This document shows positions 1 through 9,870 of a DNA stretch of 64,000 bases, piece by piece. The stretch is from JAEULH01 sp963805915. GTDB lineage: Bacteria; Pseudomonadota; Alphaproteobacteria; Rhodospirillales; Defluviicoccaceae. A program made the position numbers and the translations under genes. The notes below the pieces were generated by a model. It ran no database searches. It saw only the letters and a program-made list of their open reading frames with translations, and was not told the origin of the DNA. The stretch is from the NCBI GenBank assembly GCA_963805915.1, contig CAWDWD010000019.1, positions 154,532-218,531 of the forward strand, in the 5' to 3' direction. How positions within the stretch are numbered: the first letter of the stretch is position 1; the number at the start of each line of letters is the position of its first letter.

Positions 1-1507
<1,507 letters not shown>

Positions 1508-1693
1508 CGCGAGCATCCTCCCAAATGGACGCCGAGCGTGTTTTCCTTGCGCCCGGTGCCGAGCGTCCCGACAGGCTCGGCAAACAATTTTTCTTCCTTG
1601 GCCGTTCACCGCGCTCCATCTGGCGGGAGCTTTCGCGGCAGTGTGAACTGGGCTTGACTTTACCGATCCAAGACAATGGCGGTCAAGTGGCCA

Positions 1694-1709
1694 GGTGGTC
1701 TTACCAATA
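1694..1709. promoter_or_regulatory. PdhR/LldR-type operator candidate
   Basis: The minus strand reads TATTGGTAAGACCACC, which matches the TTGGTnnnACCA core recognised by FadR-family GntR regulators such as PdhR and LldR. It lies between the divergent flavoprotein (start 1507) and the FadR-family regulator (start 1910), so one bound dimer could repress either promoter. A further half-site, ATTGGTC, lies near 1734-1740. The match is direct; binding is inferred. Confidence 0.6.
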
Positions 1710-1816
1710 ACTTTTTCTCGCGGATATGTGTCTATTGGTCGCCTTCCGGCATCAAATGAAACGCGTGGTCTGAAGAAAGTTCTTCTGCAACAGTATGTTG
1801 CGAGCAGACTCCGGCG

Positions 1817-1853
1817 GTGGTCCGGTGGTCGGATGGACCGACTTGTGGACCAC
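1817..1853. promoter_or_regulatory. Nested palindrome upstream of the FadR-type gene
   Basis: Outer arms GTGGTCC (1817-1823) and GGACCAC (1847-1853) enclose inner arms GTCGG (1828-1832) and CCGAC (1838-1842), all centred near 1835. The structure ends about 56 bp before the regulator's start codon. It could be an autoregulatory operator or a 5'-UTR hairpin. The GGTC/GACC half-sites resemble those of the operator at 1694-1709. The remainder of the 402-bp intergenic region (1508-1909) shows no gene. Confidence 0.4.
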
Positions 1854-1909
1854 GGCGCGAACGGCTAGATTGTTTAGGGTGGATTGGGACTCCACTACAG
1901 GAGGCGAAC

Positions 1910-2719
1910 ATGCCCTTTACGAAAATCAAGCAGGAGCGCCTGTCCGATGTCATTGCTCGCGAGCTTGAAGAAATGATCCTCGAAGGCGTCGTCGCCCCCG
2001 GCGACCGCCTGCCGCCGGAGCGCGAGCTTGCTCAGGAGTTCAACGTCTCGCGGCCGTCCCTGCGCCAGGCGTTGCAGAAGCTTGAGTCATCGGGCCTGCT
2101 GGAGACCCGCCACGGCGGCGGGACCTACGTCAAGGACGCTATCGCGCCGTTGATCACCGATCCGTTGACCGAGGTCTTTCAGCGCCATCCCCAGGCCGCG
2201 CTCGACTTCATCGAGCTTCGCGGCACCCTCGATGGGATGAGCGCCTACTACGCGGCTTTGCGCAGCACCGACGACGATCGCGCCATTCTCACCGAGCGCT
2301 TCAAGGCGATCGAGGCTACCCACCTGCTCGACGATCCGCGCGAGGAAGCCGAACGCGACGCCGATTTCCACATTGCCGTCGCGGAGGCCTCGCACAACCT
2401 GATCTTGCTGCACGTCGTGCGCGGACTCCTCGAGATGTTGCGCAAGGACGTGATCTTCAACCGGATGACCCTGTACGAACGCGGCGGCGCCCGCGAGGCC
2501 CTGCTTGATCAGCATCGCGCGATCCACGAGGCGATCATGGCGCGCGACGCCGAGGCGGCGCGCCGCGCCGCGGAACGTCACATGGCCCATGTCGACGTGG
2601 TCCTGCGCGAACGCCAACGCGCCGACGCCCGCGCCGACACCTCCCATCGCCGGCTTGCCCGCTTCCTCTCCGCCAAGAGCAAAGCCGGCGCCCAGACTCA
2701 CGTCGAGAAGGTCGGTTAG
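1910..2719 (+). CDS. FadR-subfamily GntR transcriptional regulator (PdhR/LldR-like)
   Basis: A 269-aa protein. The start at 1910 is chosen because AGGAGG sits 6 nt upstream; the reading frame extends 31 codons further but without such a site. Residues about 8-75 form the GntR winged helix, including LPPERELAQEFNVSRPSLRQ and a LETRHGGGTYV wing. Residues about 95-235 are an FCD all-helical ligand domain containing ELRGTLDGMSAYYAA and DFHIAVAEASHN, whose D and H residues usually bind a metal-carboxylate ligand. The gene diverges from a D-lactate-dehydrogenase-type flavoprotein, so a lactate, glycolate or pyruvate sensor controlling that gene is the likeliest role. The ligand is inferred from context only. 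Confidence 0.88.
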   Translation: MPFTKIKQERLSDVIARELEEMILEGVVAPGDRLPPERELAQEFNVSRPSLRQALQKLESSGLLETRHGGGTYVKDAIAPLITDPLTEVFQRHPQAALDFIELRGTLDGMSAYYAALRSTDDDRAILTERFKAIEATHLLDDPREEAERDADFHIAVAEASHNLILLHVVRGLLEMLRKDVIFNRMTLYERGGAREALLDQHRAIHEAIMARDAEAARRAAERHMAHVDVVLRERQRADARADTSHRRLARFLSAKSKAGAQTHVEKVG

Positions 2720-2846
2720 GGGCATGGTCATTCTCGACAACGCCGAGCGCCAATCCGGCGATCACCGAATTTCCTTCTGAGCAACACGTCCGCAAGGTAC
2801 GGACCCCGTCGGCCGCTCGTCGGGCCGGGGGAGTTTGCGCGCTTTT

Positions 2847-3698
2847 CTACTTCGCTACGGCGTGCCAGTAGGCCTCGGGGCGGGACGCGATCAGGTCGGA
2901 TGGGCAGCTTGCGCCTTCTGCCTTGCGCTCGCCTTTCATGTGATCCATGTAGCGGCCGAGCGGGCTGTTGACGAAGACATGGCCGGCCTCGCGCCCCATT
3001 CCTTGGGCGATATCGTAGGTCTGGCAGCCGCGGCGCTCGAAGCGGCGGCGGATCACGTCGAACAGGTAGGAGTCGTGGAACTCGCGTTGCCGGAACAAGA
3101 GGTCCTGTTTGTAGAGGGCCTCGAAGTCATCGATGAAGGCGCCGATGGCGTGATGACGCAGATTGTATCCGACGAACCCGCACTCGCTGAATTTCGGGCG
3201 GGCAAGGTAGCTGAGCAGGCAGTCCTTCGGCATGAGCTCCGCGACGAAGTCGGCGGGAACATCGGCGAAAACGCGGATGTCGGCGTCGATCCAGAACAGC
3301 ACATCGCCTCTTGCCGTTCGCGCGGCGTGGAAGATCGCGAATGCCTTGTGGCTGAAGCGCACGGCGTCCCACCAGTAGCCCAAACCCCAATCGACGCGGC
3401 GAGCCCTGAGCTTGGGCCGAGCCCAGTCGACCTTCATCCGCCAACGCTTGCGACCGGCTCGGCCATGGGCGGCCGCGTTGTCGGCGTGGCGCCGCTTGAA
3501 CGCAACCAGGTCAGGACATTCGGTGTGCAGGTCATGGTAGACAATCCGCGCGCTGCGCCGGTCTGGGACGAAACCCTCGGCGTAAACGTGGAGCTTTACG
3601 TCGGGAGGCCAATGCAGATCGAAAGATTCGATCATGCGCCGCCCGTATTGTTCGTATCCCAGCTCGTTACAGGTTGTGACCGCGGCGAAGGTAGGCAT
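2847..3698 (-). CDS. Putative glycosyltransferase-like protein
   Basis: A 283-aa protein starting MPTFAAVTTCNELGYEQYG. An N-terminal Rossmann-like strand is followed by a single FWIDADIRVF segment near residue 148. The D-A-D resembles the DXD metal/nucleotide-sugar motif of GT-A enzymes, and an SYLARPKFSECGFVGYN stretch follows. There is no signal peptide or membrane segment. The next gene (3968) is a divergent family-2 glycosyltransferase, which suits a shared polysaccharide or glycan-decoration role. The family assignment rests on the DXD-like motif and the context; sugar donor and acceptor are unknown. Confidence 0.6.
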   Translation of the reverse strand: MPTFAAVTTCNELGYEQYGRRMIESFDLHWPPDVKLHVYAEGFVPDRRSARIVYHDLHTECPDLVAFKRRHADNAAAHGRAGRKRWRMKVDWARPKLRARRVDWGLGYWWDAVRFSHKAFAIFHAARTARGDVLFWIDADIRVFADVPADFVAELMPKDCLLSYLARPKFSECGFVGYNLRHHAIGAFIDDFEALYKQDLLFRQREFHDSYLFDVIRRRFERRGCQTYDIAQGMGREAGHVFVNSPLGRYMDHMKGERKAEGASCPSDLIASRPEAYWHAVAK

Positions 3699-3967
3699 GG
3701 TTGATCGATCCGATCCGATTGTTAACCATGGAGAAATAGCCTGTCAGCGGGCTGGACGCCCATCCAGCGGCATCATGCTGCATAAACCACAACTATAGAT
3801 AGTACCTGATATTCGGTAGGGCAAGGGAAGTTCTCTCGGTGACGCTCAGTAGCTTCGATGGCGCGCATAACGTGGTTGCGGATATCGACTTGATGGTTCT
3901 ATTCTGTGTTGATCATGGATGATTGTATACATTAGATATTTCTACTTTTTGTTGCGAGCTTTTAGAG

Positions 3968-5012
3968 ATGCCAGCATCGGATGCGGTGGAGCGGAGCCGT
4001 GGCGACGCAATGGGCCGTGGCGACGCAATGGATTGCGCAGGCGCGCCGCGCGTGGCGGTCTGCGTCTGCACGTTCAGGCGGCCGGACGGGCTGAGCGCGC
4101 TCATCGAAGGGCTGCGCCACCAACGCTTCGCGCTGGTCCGCCCGCCGGCCATGGAGATCCTGGTCGCCGATAACGAGGCCAGTCCGCGAACGGCCGCGAT
4201 CTGCGAACGCTTCCGCGGCGAAGGCTTGACGGTGCGCTACCTGGCGGAGCCGCGCCGCGGCATCTCGTTCGCGCGCAACCGCTGCCTTGACGACGTTCCT
4301 GCGGATTTCGACTTCGTCGCGATGATCGACGACGACGAGATGCCGGCGTCCGACTGGCTGGACGAGTTGCTGCTCGCGCAAGGTACGACAGGCGCGGACG
4401 TGGTCCAGGGCAGGGTGGATCCGGAGTTTATCGACGATGCGCCCGGCGTGGATCAGGGGCGGCGGCTTCTTCGGCTATCCGCCGGCGCCGTCGCCGCTGC
4501 GCCGCCCGGCCGCGCCCGCGGGTACCGACCTGAACTCCGCCGCGACCAACAACGTCCTGGTCCGCGCCGCGGTGATCAGGGATCTGGCCCTTCGCTTCGA
4601 CGAGCGGCTGGGGCTCACCGGCGGTAGCGATGCACTGTTCTTCCGCACGCTGAAGGCCGCCGGGTGCCGGATTGTCTACGCCGCCAACGCGGTCGTTCGC
4701 GAACGGATCCCCCCCTCACGGACCACGCTCGGCTACCTCTGGCGACGAGCCTTTCGCAACGGCACCAAGCGGCTCTTGGCGAAGTCGCTCGCCGGGCCGG
4801 CGGCCGGCGGACCCGGCTGGCGGACCCGCCTCCGGCTCGCGGTGCGCGCGTTGTCTCAAGCGTCCGTCGCCGTTATCTGGCTGTTGAAAAACGCCCTTCG
4901 CGGCCGGACGGACAAGGCGACCCTGGCCCATGGCGTCATCGAGGTCGCCGCCGCCACCGGCACCGTCGCCGCTTGCGCCGGCGTGCACTACGAAATCTAC
5001 CGCCGGGCGTGA
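3968..5012 (+). pseudogene. Family 2 glycosyltransferase, split by a frameshift near 4444
   Basis: The first part, from a start between 3968 and 4028, contains the GT2 opening VAVCVCTFRRPDGLSALIEG, the EPRRGISFARNRCLD segment and the metal-binding FVAMIDDDEMPASDWLDEL. After DPEFIDDAP the frame fails. The continuation AWIRGGGFFGYP, then TNNVLVRAAV and FDERLGLTGGSDALFF, lies one frame on (codons from 4446) and runs to the stop at 5012. One extra base within CCCG at 4442-4445 accounts for the break. The product would be about 347 aa, with a basic C-terminal region and a possible membrane-associated helix. This may be a true mutation or a sequence error. An 18-bp in-frame tandem duplication lies at its N-terminus. 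Confidence 0.72.
3996..4031 (+). repeat. 18-bp perfect tandem duplication at the start of the glycosyltransferase gene
   Basis: Two adjacent copies of GCCGTGGCGACGCAATGG occupy 3996-4013 and 4014-4031. The duplication is in frame (RGDAMG/RGDAMD) and copies an ATG, giving possible starts at 4010 and 4028 in addition to 3968. It is either a recent slippage event or evidence that the region upstream of 4028 is not translated. Confidence 0.75.
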
Positions 5013-5083
5013 TGGTCCGGAGCGCCCGCCCGGGACGCCGGCTCACGCGACGCTTAGGCTCGGCGGTATGACTAGATCAACCG

Positions 5084-5109
5084 GCCTTCAAGTGGAAACA
5101 CTTGAAGGC
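5084..5109. repeat. Perfect hairpin, 11-bp stem with GAAA tetraloop
   Basis: GCCTTCAAGTG (5084-5094), loop GAAA, CACTTGAAGGC (5099-5109). Outer segments GATCAAC before and GTTGATC after it extend the pairing imperfectly from about 5076 to 5123. It lies between the ends of the convergent glycosyltransferase (5012) and lipoamide-dehydrogenase-like (5151) genes. A terminator or REP-like role is possible. Confidence 0.65.
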
Positions 5110-5136
5110 GGAAAAGTTGATCGGTTTCATAGCAAT

Positions 5137-5172
5137 AGAGCATCCTGCGCTCACTTGCGCGCAGGATGCTCT
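5137..5172 (-). terminator. 14-bp inverted repeat overlapping the stop of the lpd-like gene
   Basis: AGAGCATCCTGCGC (5137-5150) and GCGCAGGATGCTCT (5159-5172) are perfect complements around an 8-nt loop. The right arm encodes the last residues (EHPAR) of the minus-strand oxidoreductase and the stop codon lies in the loop. No T-run follows, so a Rho-independent terminator is uncertain; mRNA-end protection is another possibility. Confidence 0.5.
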
Positions 5173-6551
5173 GGCGCCCGGTTCTCGGGTGGAGAGATTT
5201 GGTCGGCCAGTTCGGTCAGCGCGGGTTGCAGAAGCTCTTCCACCGTCGGGTGGTAGAATGGCATTTCCGCCATCTGGTGCACGCTCAGGCCAAGCTGGTG
5301 GGCCCAGGCGAGCAGGTGGGCCACGTGTTCTCCTTGGGGCATGGCCATGGCGGCGCCGAGCAGGCGGCCGTCGGCGCGCGCGGCGTAGAGCCTCAGGAGT
5401 CCGGCCTCGCATTGCATGATGCGGAACCGGCCGCCGTCGACCCGGGCGCAGGCGACGGCGGCCTCGTTCGGGTCGATCGAAGGCCAGGGCGCGCCAACGG
5501 CGCAGATGTTGGGATCGCTAAAGCAGATGCTGAGCGGGCTTTTGCGGCGGAATGCCGTCGCCGTCGCCTGGACCGCGTTGTAGCCGGCGATCGTGCCTTC
5601 GTGACCCGCCTCGTGCAGAACGGGGCGGTCGTTGTTGACGTCTCCGGCGATGAAGATCGCAAGGCCCTCGATTTGCAGCGTCTCGCGGTCGAACGCCGGT
5701 AGGCCCGAGGCGTCAAGCGGCACGCCAAGCCGATCCAGGCGCAATTCCTCGACGTTCGGGCTGCGGCCGACGCCGGCGAACAGTCCATCGACCACGACCC
5801 GCTCGTCTCCCGCGCCGATCGTCAAGCCACTGCCCGTCTCCTCGACCGTGGCTTCCGCGCCCAGGTGCATCGGCAACTCACGGCCGATGATCTCGATCGC
5901 CGCGGCGTTGACGACCGGATCGGCCAGGCCGCCGATGGTCTCGGCGGCGTCAAATCCGCTGACCGCAAGGCCCAGGCGCGACAGGGCCTGGCCGATCTCG
6001 AGCCCGACCGGGCCGAGGCCGAGGACGGCGATGCGGCGCGGCAGGCGCTTCTGCTCGAACAGGGTGTCGGTGGTCAGGATACGATCGGCGAAGCGTCGCC
6101 ACGGCGCCGGGATGATTGGCCGCGAGCCGGTGGCGATGACGATCCGCTCGGCATGGATGCGCGTCTGGCCGACATCGAGAACACCCCGGGCCGCGAATTT
6201 AGCCTCGGCGCGCATGAGCTTGTCGCCGAGATTCGCCAAGGCGCCGTCGACGACGCTGGCGACGAAGCCGTCGCGCAAGTCCCGGACGTGGCCGAGCGCC
6301 GTGGCGGTATCCAGCGTCAGCGCGCCGGCATTGGCGATGCCCTCGCGCGCGAAGACCTCGCGGCGGTGGAAGTCGACGGCGATCTGGAGCAGGGCTTTCG
6401 AGGGCATGCAGCCGGTTCTCGCGCACAGGGTGCCGAGGGGGCCGCGGTCGATCACGACGAAGTTATCGGTCGCCTTGGCGACCTCCCGAGCGGCCTTCAA
6501 CCCGGCCGTGCCCGCGCCGATAATGGCTGCGTCGACGCGCTTTTCATCCAT
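5151..6551 (-). CDS. Dihydrolipoamide dehydrogenase-like pyridine nucleotide-disulphide oxidoreductase
   Basis: 466 aa from ATG at 6551 (MDEKRVDAAIIGAG), with AAGGAG about 12 nt upstream; an earlier in-frame start at 6653 lacks this. The FAD-binding GAGTAGLKAA lies at about residues 10-19. The redox-active pair is in CARTGCMPSKALL near residue 43. An NAD-binding VLGLGPVGLEIGQ lies near 175 and FIAGDVNNDRPVLHEAGHEG near 300. The dimerisation domain ends with FYHPTVEELLQPAL, whose His and Glu correspond to the usual catalytic base and partner. The CARTGCMPSK motif differs from the CLNVGCIPSK of 2-oxoacid-complex E3 enzymes, and no complex genes adjoin it, so a stand-alone disulphide reductase or quinone-type oxidoreductase is as likely as true E3. 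It sits alone on this strand. Confidence 0.82.
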   Translation of the reverse strand: MDEKRVDAAIIGAGTAGLKAAREVAKATDNFVVIDRGPLGTLCARTGCMPSKALLQIAVDFHRREVFAREGIANAGALTLDTATALGHVRDLRDGFVASVVDGALANLGDKLMRAEAKFAARGVLDVGQTRIHAERIVIATGSRPIIPAPWRRFADRILTTDTLFEQKRLPRRIAVLGLGPVGLEIGQALSRLGLAVSGFDAAETIGGLADPVVNAAAIEIIGRELPMHLGAEATVEETGSGLTIGAGDERVVVDGLFAGVGRSPNVEELRLDRLGVPLDASGLPAFDRETLQIEGLAIFIAGDVNNDRPVLHEAGHEGTIAGYNAVQATATAFRRKSPLSICFSDPNICAVGAPWPSIDPNEAAVACARVDGGRFRIMQCEAGLLRLYAARADGRLLGAAMAMPQGEHVAHLLAWAHQLGLSVHQMAEMPFYHPTVEELLQPALTELADQISPPENRAPEHPARK

Positions 6552-6764
6552 CGACTTGTCCCGCTCCTTGTGATGGCCCCAGGCTGCCTGACGGGCTGCC
6601 TGACGGCAGTCTAGCGGCGGCGCGGGCGCGCGCGGTGAACCTGCGTTAATCACTCCGGCGCCGCGGCGGGCGCCGGACCGTGCGCAACGCGGTTGCGGCG
6701 GCGCGGCCGAGACCGTACGTACAAGCCTTGAGTTTTCGCCGCGCCGCCCGTACGGAGATCTTTA

Positions 6765-7655
6765 TTGAGTTTTCTCGATCGCATCCGCGAATGCCATGTA
6801 TTCAATCCCGCGGCCTATCTCCCGTTTCGCGTCGATGGCCTCGACGTCGGCCTAGTCAGCCACGACTTCGCCGAGGCCTTGGCCTCCGCCACGCGCGTCT
6901 TCGCGGTGAGCGACGACGCCGTCAGGCTGGCGGCCGATCTTCCCGCCGACGCGGGCGCGCGCACGGCCGCGCTAGACGAGGCGCTCCGCCCGCTCGCCGG
7001 GCAGGGATTGCTGGCGGGCTGGCGCGATGAACCCTACATCGTCGCCGCCGCGCCGGGCGGGCCTGCGCTGTTCACCATGGAGCGGGCGGCGGTGCCGAAG
7101 TTCGGCATTATCGCCTCCGGCGTCCACGTCAACGGCTTCGTTCGCGCGCCCGACGGGTTGAAGATGTGGATCGGCCGGCGCGCCCTGAACAAGCCCAACT
7201 CGCCGGGCAAGCTCGACCAGCTTGTCGCCGGCGGCCAGCCGGCCGGCTGGAGCGTGTTCGAGACGCTGGTCAAGGAAAGCGGCGAGGAGGCCGACATTTC
7301 CCCCGGTCTCGCCGGCCGCGCGGTTCCGGTCGGCGCGATCACCTACCGCACCGAGCAACCCGAAGGGCTGCGCCGGGACATCCTCTACATCTACGACCTG
7401 GAGGTGCCAGCCGATTTCGTCCCGCGCAACACCGACGGCGAGCTCAGCGACTTCTACCTCTGGCCGATCGAGCGGGTCATCGCCACGGTCCGCGGCAGCG
7501 ACGACTTCAAGTTCAACTGCGCCCTGGTGGTCATCGATTTCTTGATCAGGCACGGCTACATCCGCCCCGACGAGCCAGATTACCTCGCGATCGTCCACGG
7601 CCTGCGCGGGCTGTTTCGCCCCGGCGACCTCTTAAGCCATGGAGCAATGCCATGA
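6765..7655 (+). CDS. DUF4743 / Nudix hydrolase family protein
   Basis: 296 aa from a TTG start (SFLDRIRECHVFNP) with GGAG about 8 nt upstream. The N-terminal ~110 residues resemble the DUF4743 leader found in front of Nudix domains, as in the thiamine-pyrophosphokinase-linked Nudix group. The core contains WIGRRALNKPNSPGKLDQLV and a Nudix-like box ending KESGEEADI, with the two consecutive glutamates that bind Mg. The C-terminus is hydrophobic and helical. Related enzymes hydrolyse diphosphates of modified nucleotides or thiamine derivatives; the substrate here is unknown. The stop overlaps the start of the carboxylesterase by ATGA, so the two are translationally coupled. Confidence 0.78.
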   Translation: MSFLDRIRECHVFNPAAYLPFRVDGLDVGLVSHDFAEALASATRVFAVSDDAVRLAADLPADAGARTAALDEALRPLAGQGLLAGWRDEPYIVAAAPGGPALFTMERAAVPKFGIIASGVHVNGFVRAPDGLKMWIGRRALNKPNSPGKLDQLVAGGQPAGWSVFETLVKESGEEADISPGLAGRAVPVGAITYRTEQPEGLRRDILYIYDLEVPADFVPRNTDGELSDFYLWPIERVIATVRGSDDFKFNCALVVIDFLIRHGYIRPDEPDYLAIVHGLRGLFRPGDLLSHGAMP

Positions 7656-8323
7656 GCGCCGCGCCGGCTCTCGACGGTCCCAGGCTCGCGCCGGAAAACC
7701 GCCCGATCCGGCGGTTGATGATCCTGCTTCACGGCATCGGCGCCGACGGCAACGACCTCATCGGCCTTGCGCCCTACTACCGGATGGTCTTGCCGGATGC
7801 GCTGATCATCACGCCGAACGCGCCCTTCCGCTTCGACATGGCGCCGTTCGGCTATCAGTGGTTCAGCATCCGCGATCTCGAAACGATGCCGCGCATCGAA
7901 GGCGTGCGCGAGGCGGCGCCGGCGCTCAACGCCTTCATCGACAGCGAACTCGGGCGCCTTGGCTTGGCCGAGGATCGGCTGATTCTCGGCGGATTTTCGC
8001 AAGGCGCGATGATGGCCCTGCACGTGGGATTGCGCCGGGCGAAGCCGGCGGCGGCCATCGTCTCGCATTCGGGCATGCTCATCGGCGCGGAAACCTTGGC
8101 TGCCGAGATTCGCGTCCGCCCGCCGGTGCTGCTCACCCACGGCGCCGACGACGATGTGGTTCCGCCGGCGTCGTTGCCGGCGGCGAAAGCGGCGCTCGAG
8201 GCCGCCGGCGTGCCGGTGCAAGCCGCCGAGCTGGTGCAAGGCCTCGGCCACGGCATCGACGAGACGACCATTCGCGCGGCGTTGCGCTTTCTCGCGGAGG
8301 TAGTGCGACCCGAACAGGCGTGA
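7652..8323 (+). CDS. Phospholipase/carboxylesterase family alpha/beta hydrolase
   Basis: 223 aa beginning MSAAPALDGPRLAP. LMILLHGIGADGNDL gives the oxyanion loop. LGGFSQGAMMALHV holds the nucleophile serine (GxSxG). LTHGADDDVVPP carries the catalytic Asp and GLGHGIDE the His, so the triad is complete. Length and motifs match the bacterial esterase group related to acyl-protein thioesterases. The start overlaps the upstream Nudix gene by 4 bp, indicating an operon. No signal peptide, so cytosolic. The substrate is a short acyl ester by family; the true target is unknown. Confidence 0.88.
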   Translation: MSAAPALDGPRLAPENRPIRRLMILLHGIGADGNDLIGLAPYYRMVLPDALIITPNAPFRFDMAPFGYQWFSIRDLETMPRIEGVREAAPALNAFIDSELGRLGLAEDRLILGGFSQGAMMALHVGLRRAKPAAAIVSHSGMLIGAETLAAEIRVRPPVLLTHGADDDVVPPASLPAAKAALEAAGVPVQAAELVQGLGHGIDETTIRAALRFLAEVVRPEQA

Positions 8324-8427
8324 GCACTACATCTGGTAGGCCGATTTGGCACACCTTCACCCAAGGCGGTGTTTGTCAGGGCATTGCCGGATGTTGTATG
8401 GTCCGCCGACGCTCGTAAGGAAGCCGT

Positions 8428-8991
8428 TTGCCGATGGGGATGCGCCACTATCCGGCTCTCGTTCTCAACGCCGACTTTCGGCCCCTGAGCTATTTCCCGC
8501 TGTCGCTGTGGCCCTGGCAGGAAGCCGTCAAGGCCGTTTTTCTCAGCCGTGTTAATGTCATCTCCGAATATGATTGGGCCGTGCGCTCGCCCAGCATCGA
8601 GATGCGCCTGCCGAGCGTCATCGCGCTCAAGCATTACATCCCGGTGGCGCGCCGGCCGGCGTTCACCCGGTTCAACCTGTTTCTGCGCGACCGCTTCGTC
8701 TGCCAGTACTGCAATACCGCCTTGCCGACCGAGCGGCTGACCTTCGATCATGTCATCCCCAGGGTGCGCGGCGGGCGCACCGAGTGGGCCAACGTGGTCG
8801 CCGCGTGCGAGCCGTGCAACCTGCGCAAGGGGCACCGCGCCCCCGGCGCCAGCGGGTTATTTCCGCTGCGCGCGCCCTACGAGCCGACGACCTATGAGTT
8901 GCAGGAAAACGGCCGCGGCTTCCCGCCCAACTTCCTCCACGCAAGCTGGCGCGACTTCCTCTACTGGGACACCGAACTCGAAGCCTGCTAG
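8428..8991 (+). CDS. HNH endonuclease family protein
   Basis: 187 aa from TTG 8428, or ATG at 8434 or 8440; AAGGA at about 8418 fits any of these. The N-terminal half opens LVLNADFRPLSYFPLSLW, usual for this conserved bacterial group. The HNH centre has zinc Cys pairs CQYC and CEPC around LTFDHVIPRVRGGRTEWANVV. These proteins are widespread in Alphaproteobacteria as stand-alone genes and their cellular role is not established. This one precedes rpsD by 188 bp with its own promoter between, so it is probably not co-transcribed. Confidence 0.85.
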   Translation: MPMGMRHYPALVLNADFRPLSYFPLSLWPWQEAVKAVFLSRVNVISEYDWAVRSPSIEMRLPSVIALKHYIPVARRPAFTRFNLFLRDRFVCQYCNTALPTERLTFDHVIPRVRGGRTEWANVVAACEPCNLRKGHRAPGASGLFPLRAPYEPTTYELQENGRGFPPNFLHASWRDFLYWDTELEAC

Positions 8992-9052
8992 ACGCGGGTC
9001 GGTCATTTCAGCCTGGGCTGTTTCGCCCGGCGCGTGACCGGCGCGGTTCGCT

Positions 9053-9082
9053 TTGACAGCGCGCGGCGGAGTTGTGTACTCT
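9053..9082 (+). promoter_or_regulatory. Sigma-70-type promoter candidate for rpsD
   Basis: TTGACA at 9053-9058 and TACTCT at 9077-9082 are separated by 18 bp. They lie about 98 bp upstream of rpsD. The -35 is a consensus match; the -10 is moderate. Confidence 0.5.
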
Positions 9083-9179
9083 CCGTGGCTTATTCCCGGA
9101 AACGTGGGTTTATCTTGCCCCGCCCGAGATCGCGGGCCTACCGGGACAATAACATCCGTAAACATCAACGAGAGAGAGC

Positions 9180-9794
9180 ATGACCAAACGACTGCAAGCG
9201 AAGTACAAGATCAATCGCCGGCTCGGCGTCAACCTGTGGGGCCGGCCGAAGAGCCCGGTCAACAAACGCGAGTACGGTCCCGGCCAGCACGGCCAGCGGC
9301 GCAAGAAGCCGACCGACTACGGCACCCAGCTGATGGCCAAGCAGAAGCTCAAGGGCTACTACGGCAACATCAGCGAAAAGCAGTTCCACCGCTATTACGT
9401 GGAGGCGATCCGCCGCCGCGGCGACACCTCGGAGAACCTCATTGGCCTGCTCGAGCGGCGTCTCGATGCCGTCGTCTACCGGATGAAGTTCGTGCCCACC
9501 GTGTTCGCCTCGCGCCAGTTCATCAGCCACGGCCACATCACGGTCAACGGCAAGCGCGTCAACATTCCGTCATATCTCGTTAACGAAGGCGATCTCGTCG
9601 CGGTCAAGGAAGGCTCGCGCGATTTCGCCCTGGTCCTCGAGGCCGCCCGCTCGCCCGAGCGCGACGTCGCCGAGTACCTCTCCGTCGATCTTGACAAGAT
9701 GGTCGGCACCTTCGTCCGCACACCGCTGTTCGCCGATGTACCCTACCCGGTGCAGATGGAGCCCAACCTCGTCATCGAATACTACTCACGCTGA
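9180..9794 (+). CDS. rpsD: 30S ribosomal protein S4
   Basis: 204 aa, typical S4 length, starting MTKRLQAKYKINRRLGVNLWG. The N-terminal S4 region is rich in Lys/Arg, with EYGPGQHGQRRKKPTDYG. The S4 RNA-binding domain begins at LERRLDAVVYRMKF near residue 95, followed by ARQ/ISHGHITVNGKRVNIPSY. It nucleates 30S assembly by binding 16S rRNA and in many bacteria autoregulates translation. The zinc-binding cysteines of Cys-plus S4 forms are absent. GAGAGAG precedes the ATG. As in other Alphaproteobacteria it is a single gene away from the large ribosomal operons. Confidence 0.97.
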   Translation: MTKRLQAKYKINRRLGVNLWGRPKSPVNKREYGPGQHGQRRKKPTDYGTQLMAKQKLKGYYGNISEKQFHRYYVEAIRRRGDTSENLIGLLERRLDAVVYRMKFVPTVFASRQFISHGHITVNGKRVNIPSYLVNEGDLVAVKEGSRDFALVLEAARSPERDVAEYLSVDLDKMVGTFVRTPLFADVPYPVQMEPNLVIEYYSR

Positions 9795-9870
9795 TCGAGC
9801 CATCGTGGCGTCGCCGGTGATGGCGAGACCGTCGCGCTCATTGCAGCAGACCGGCGCCAGCGTGGCGAGC

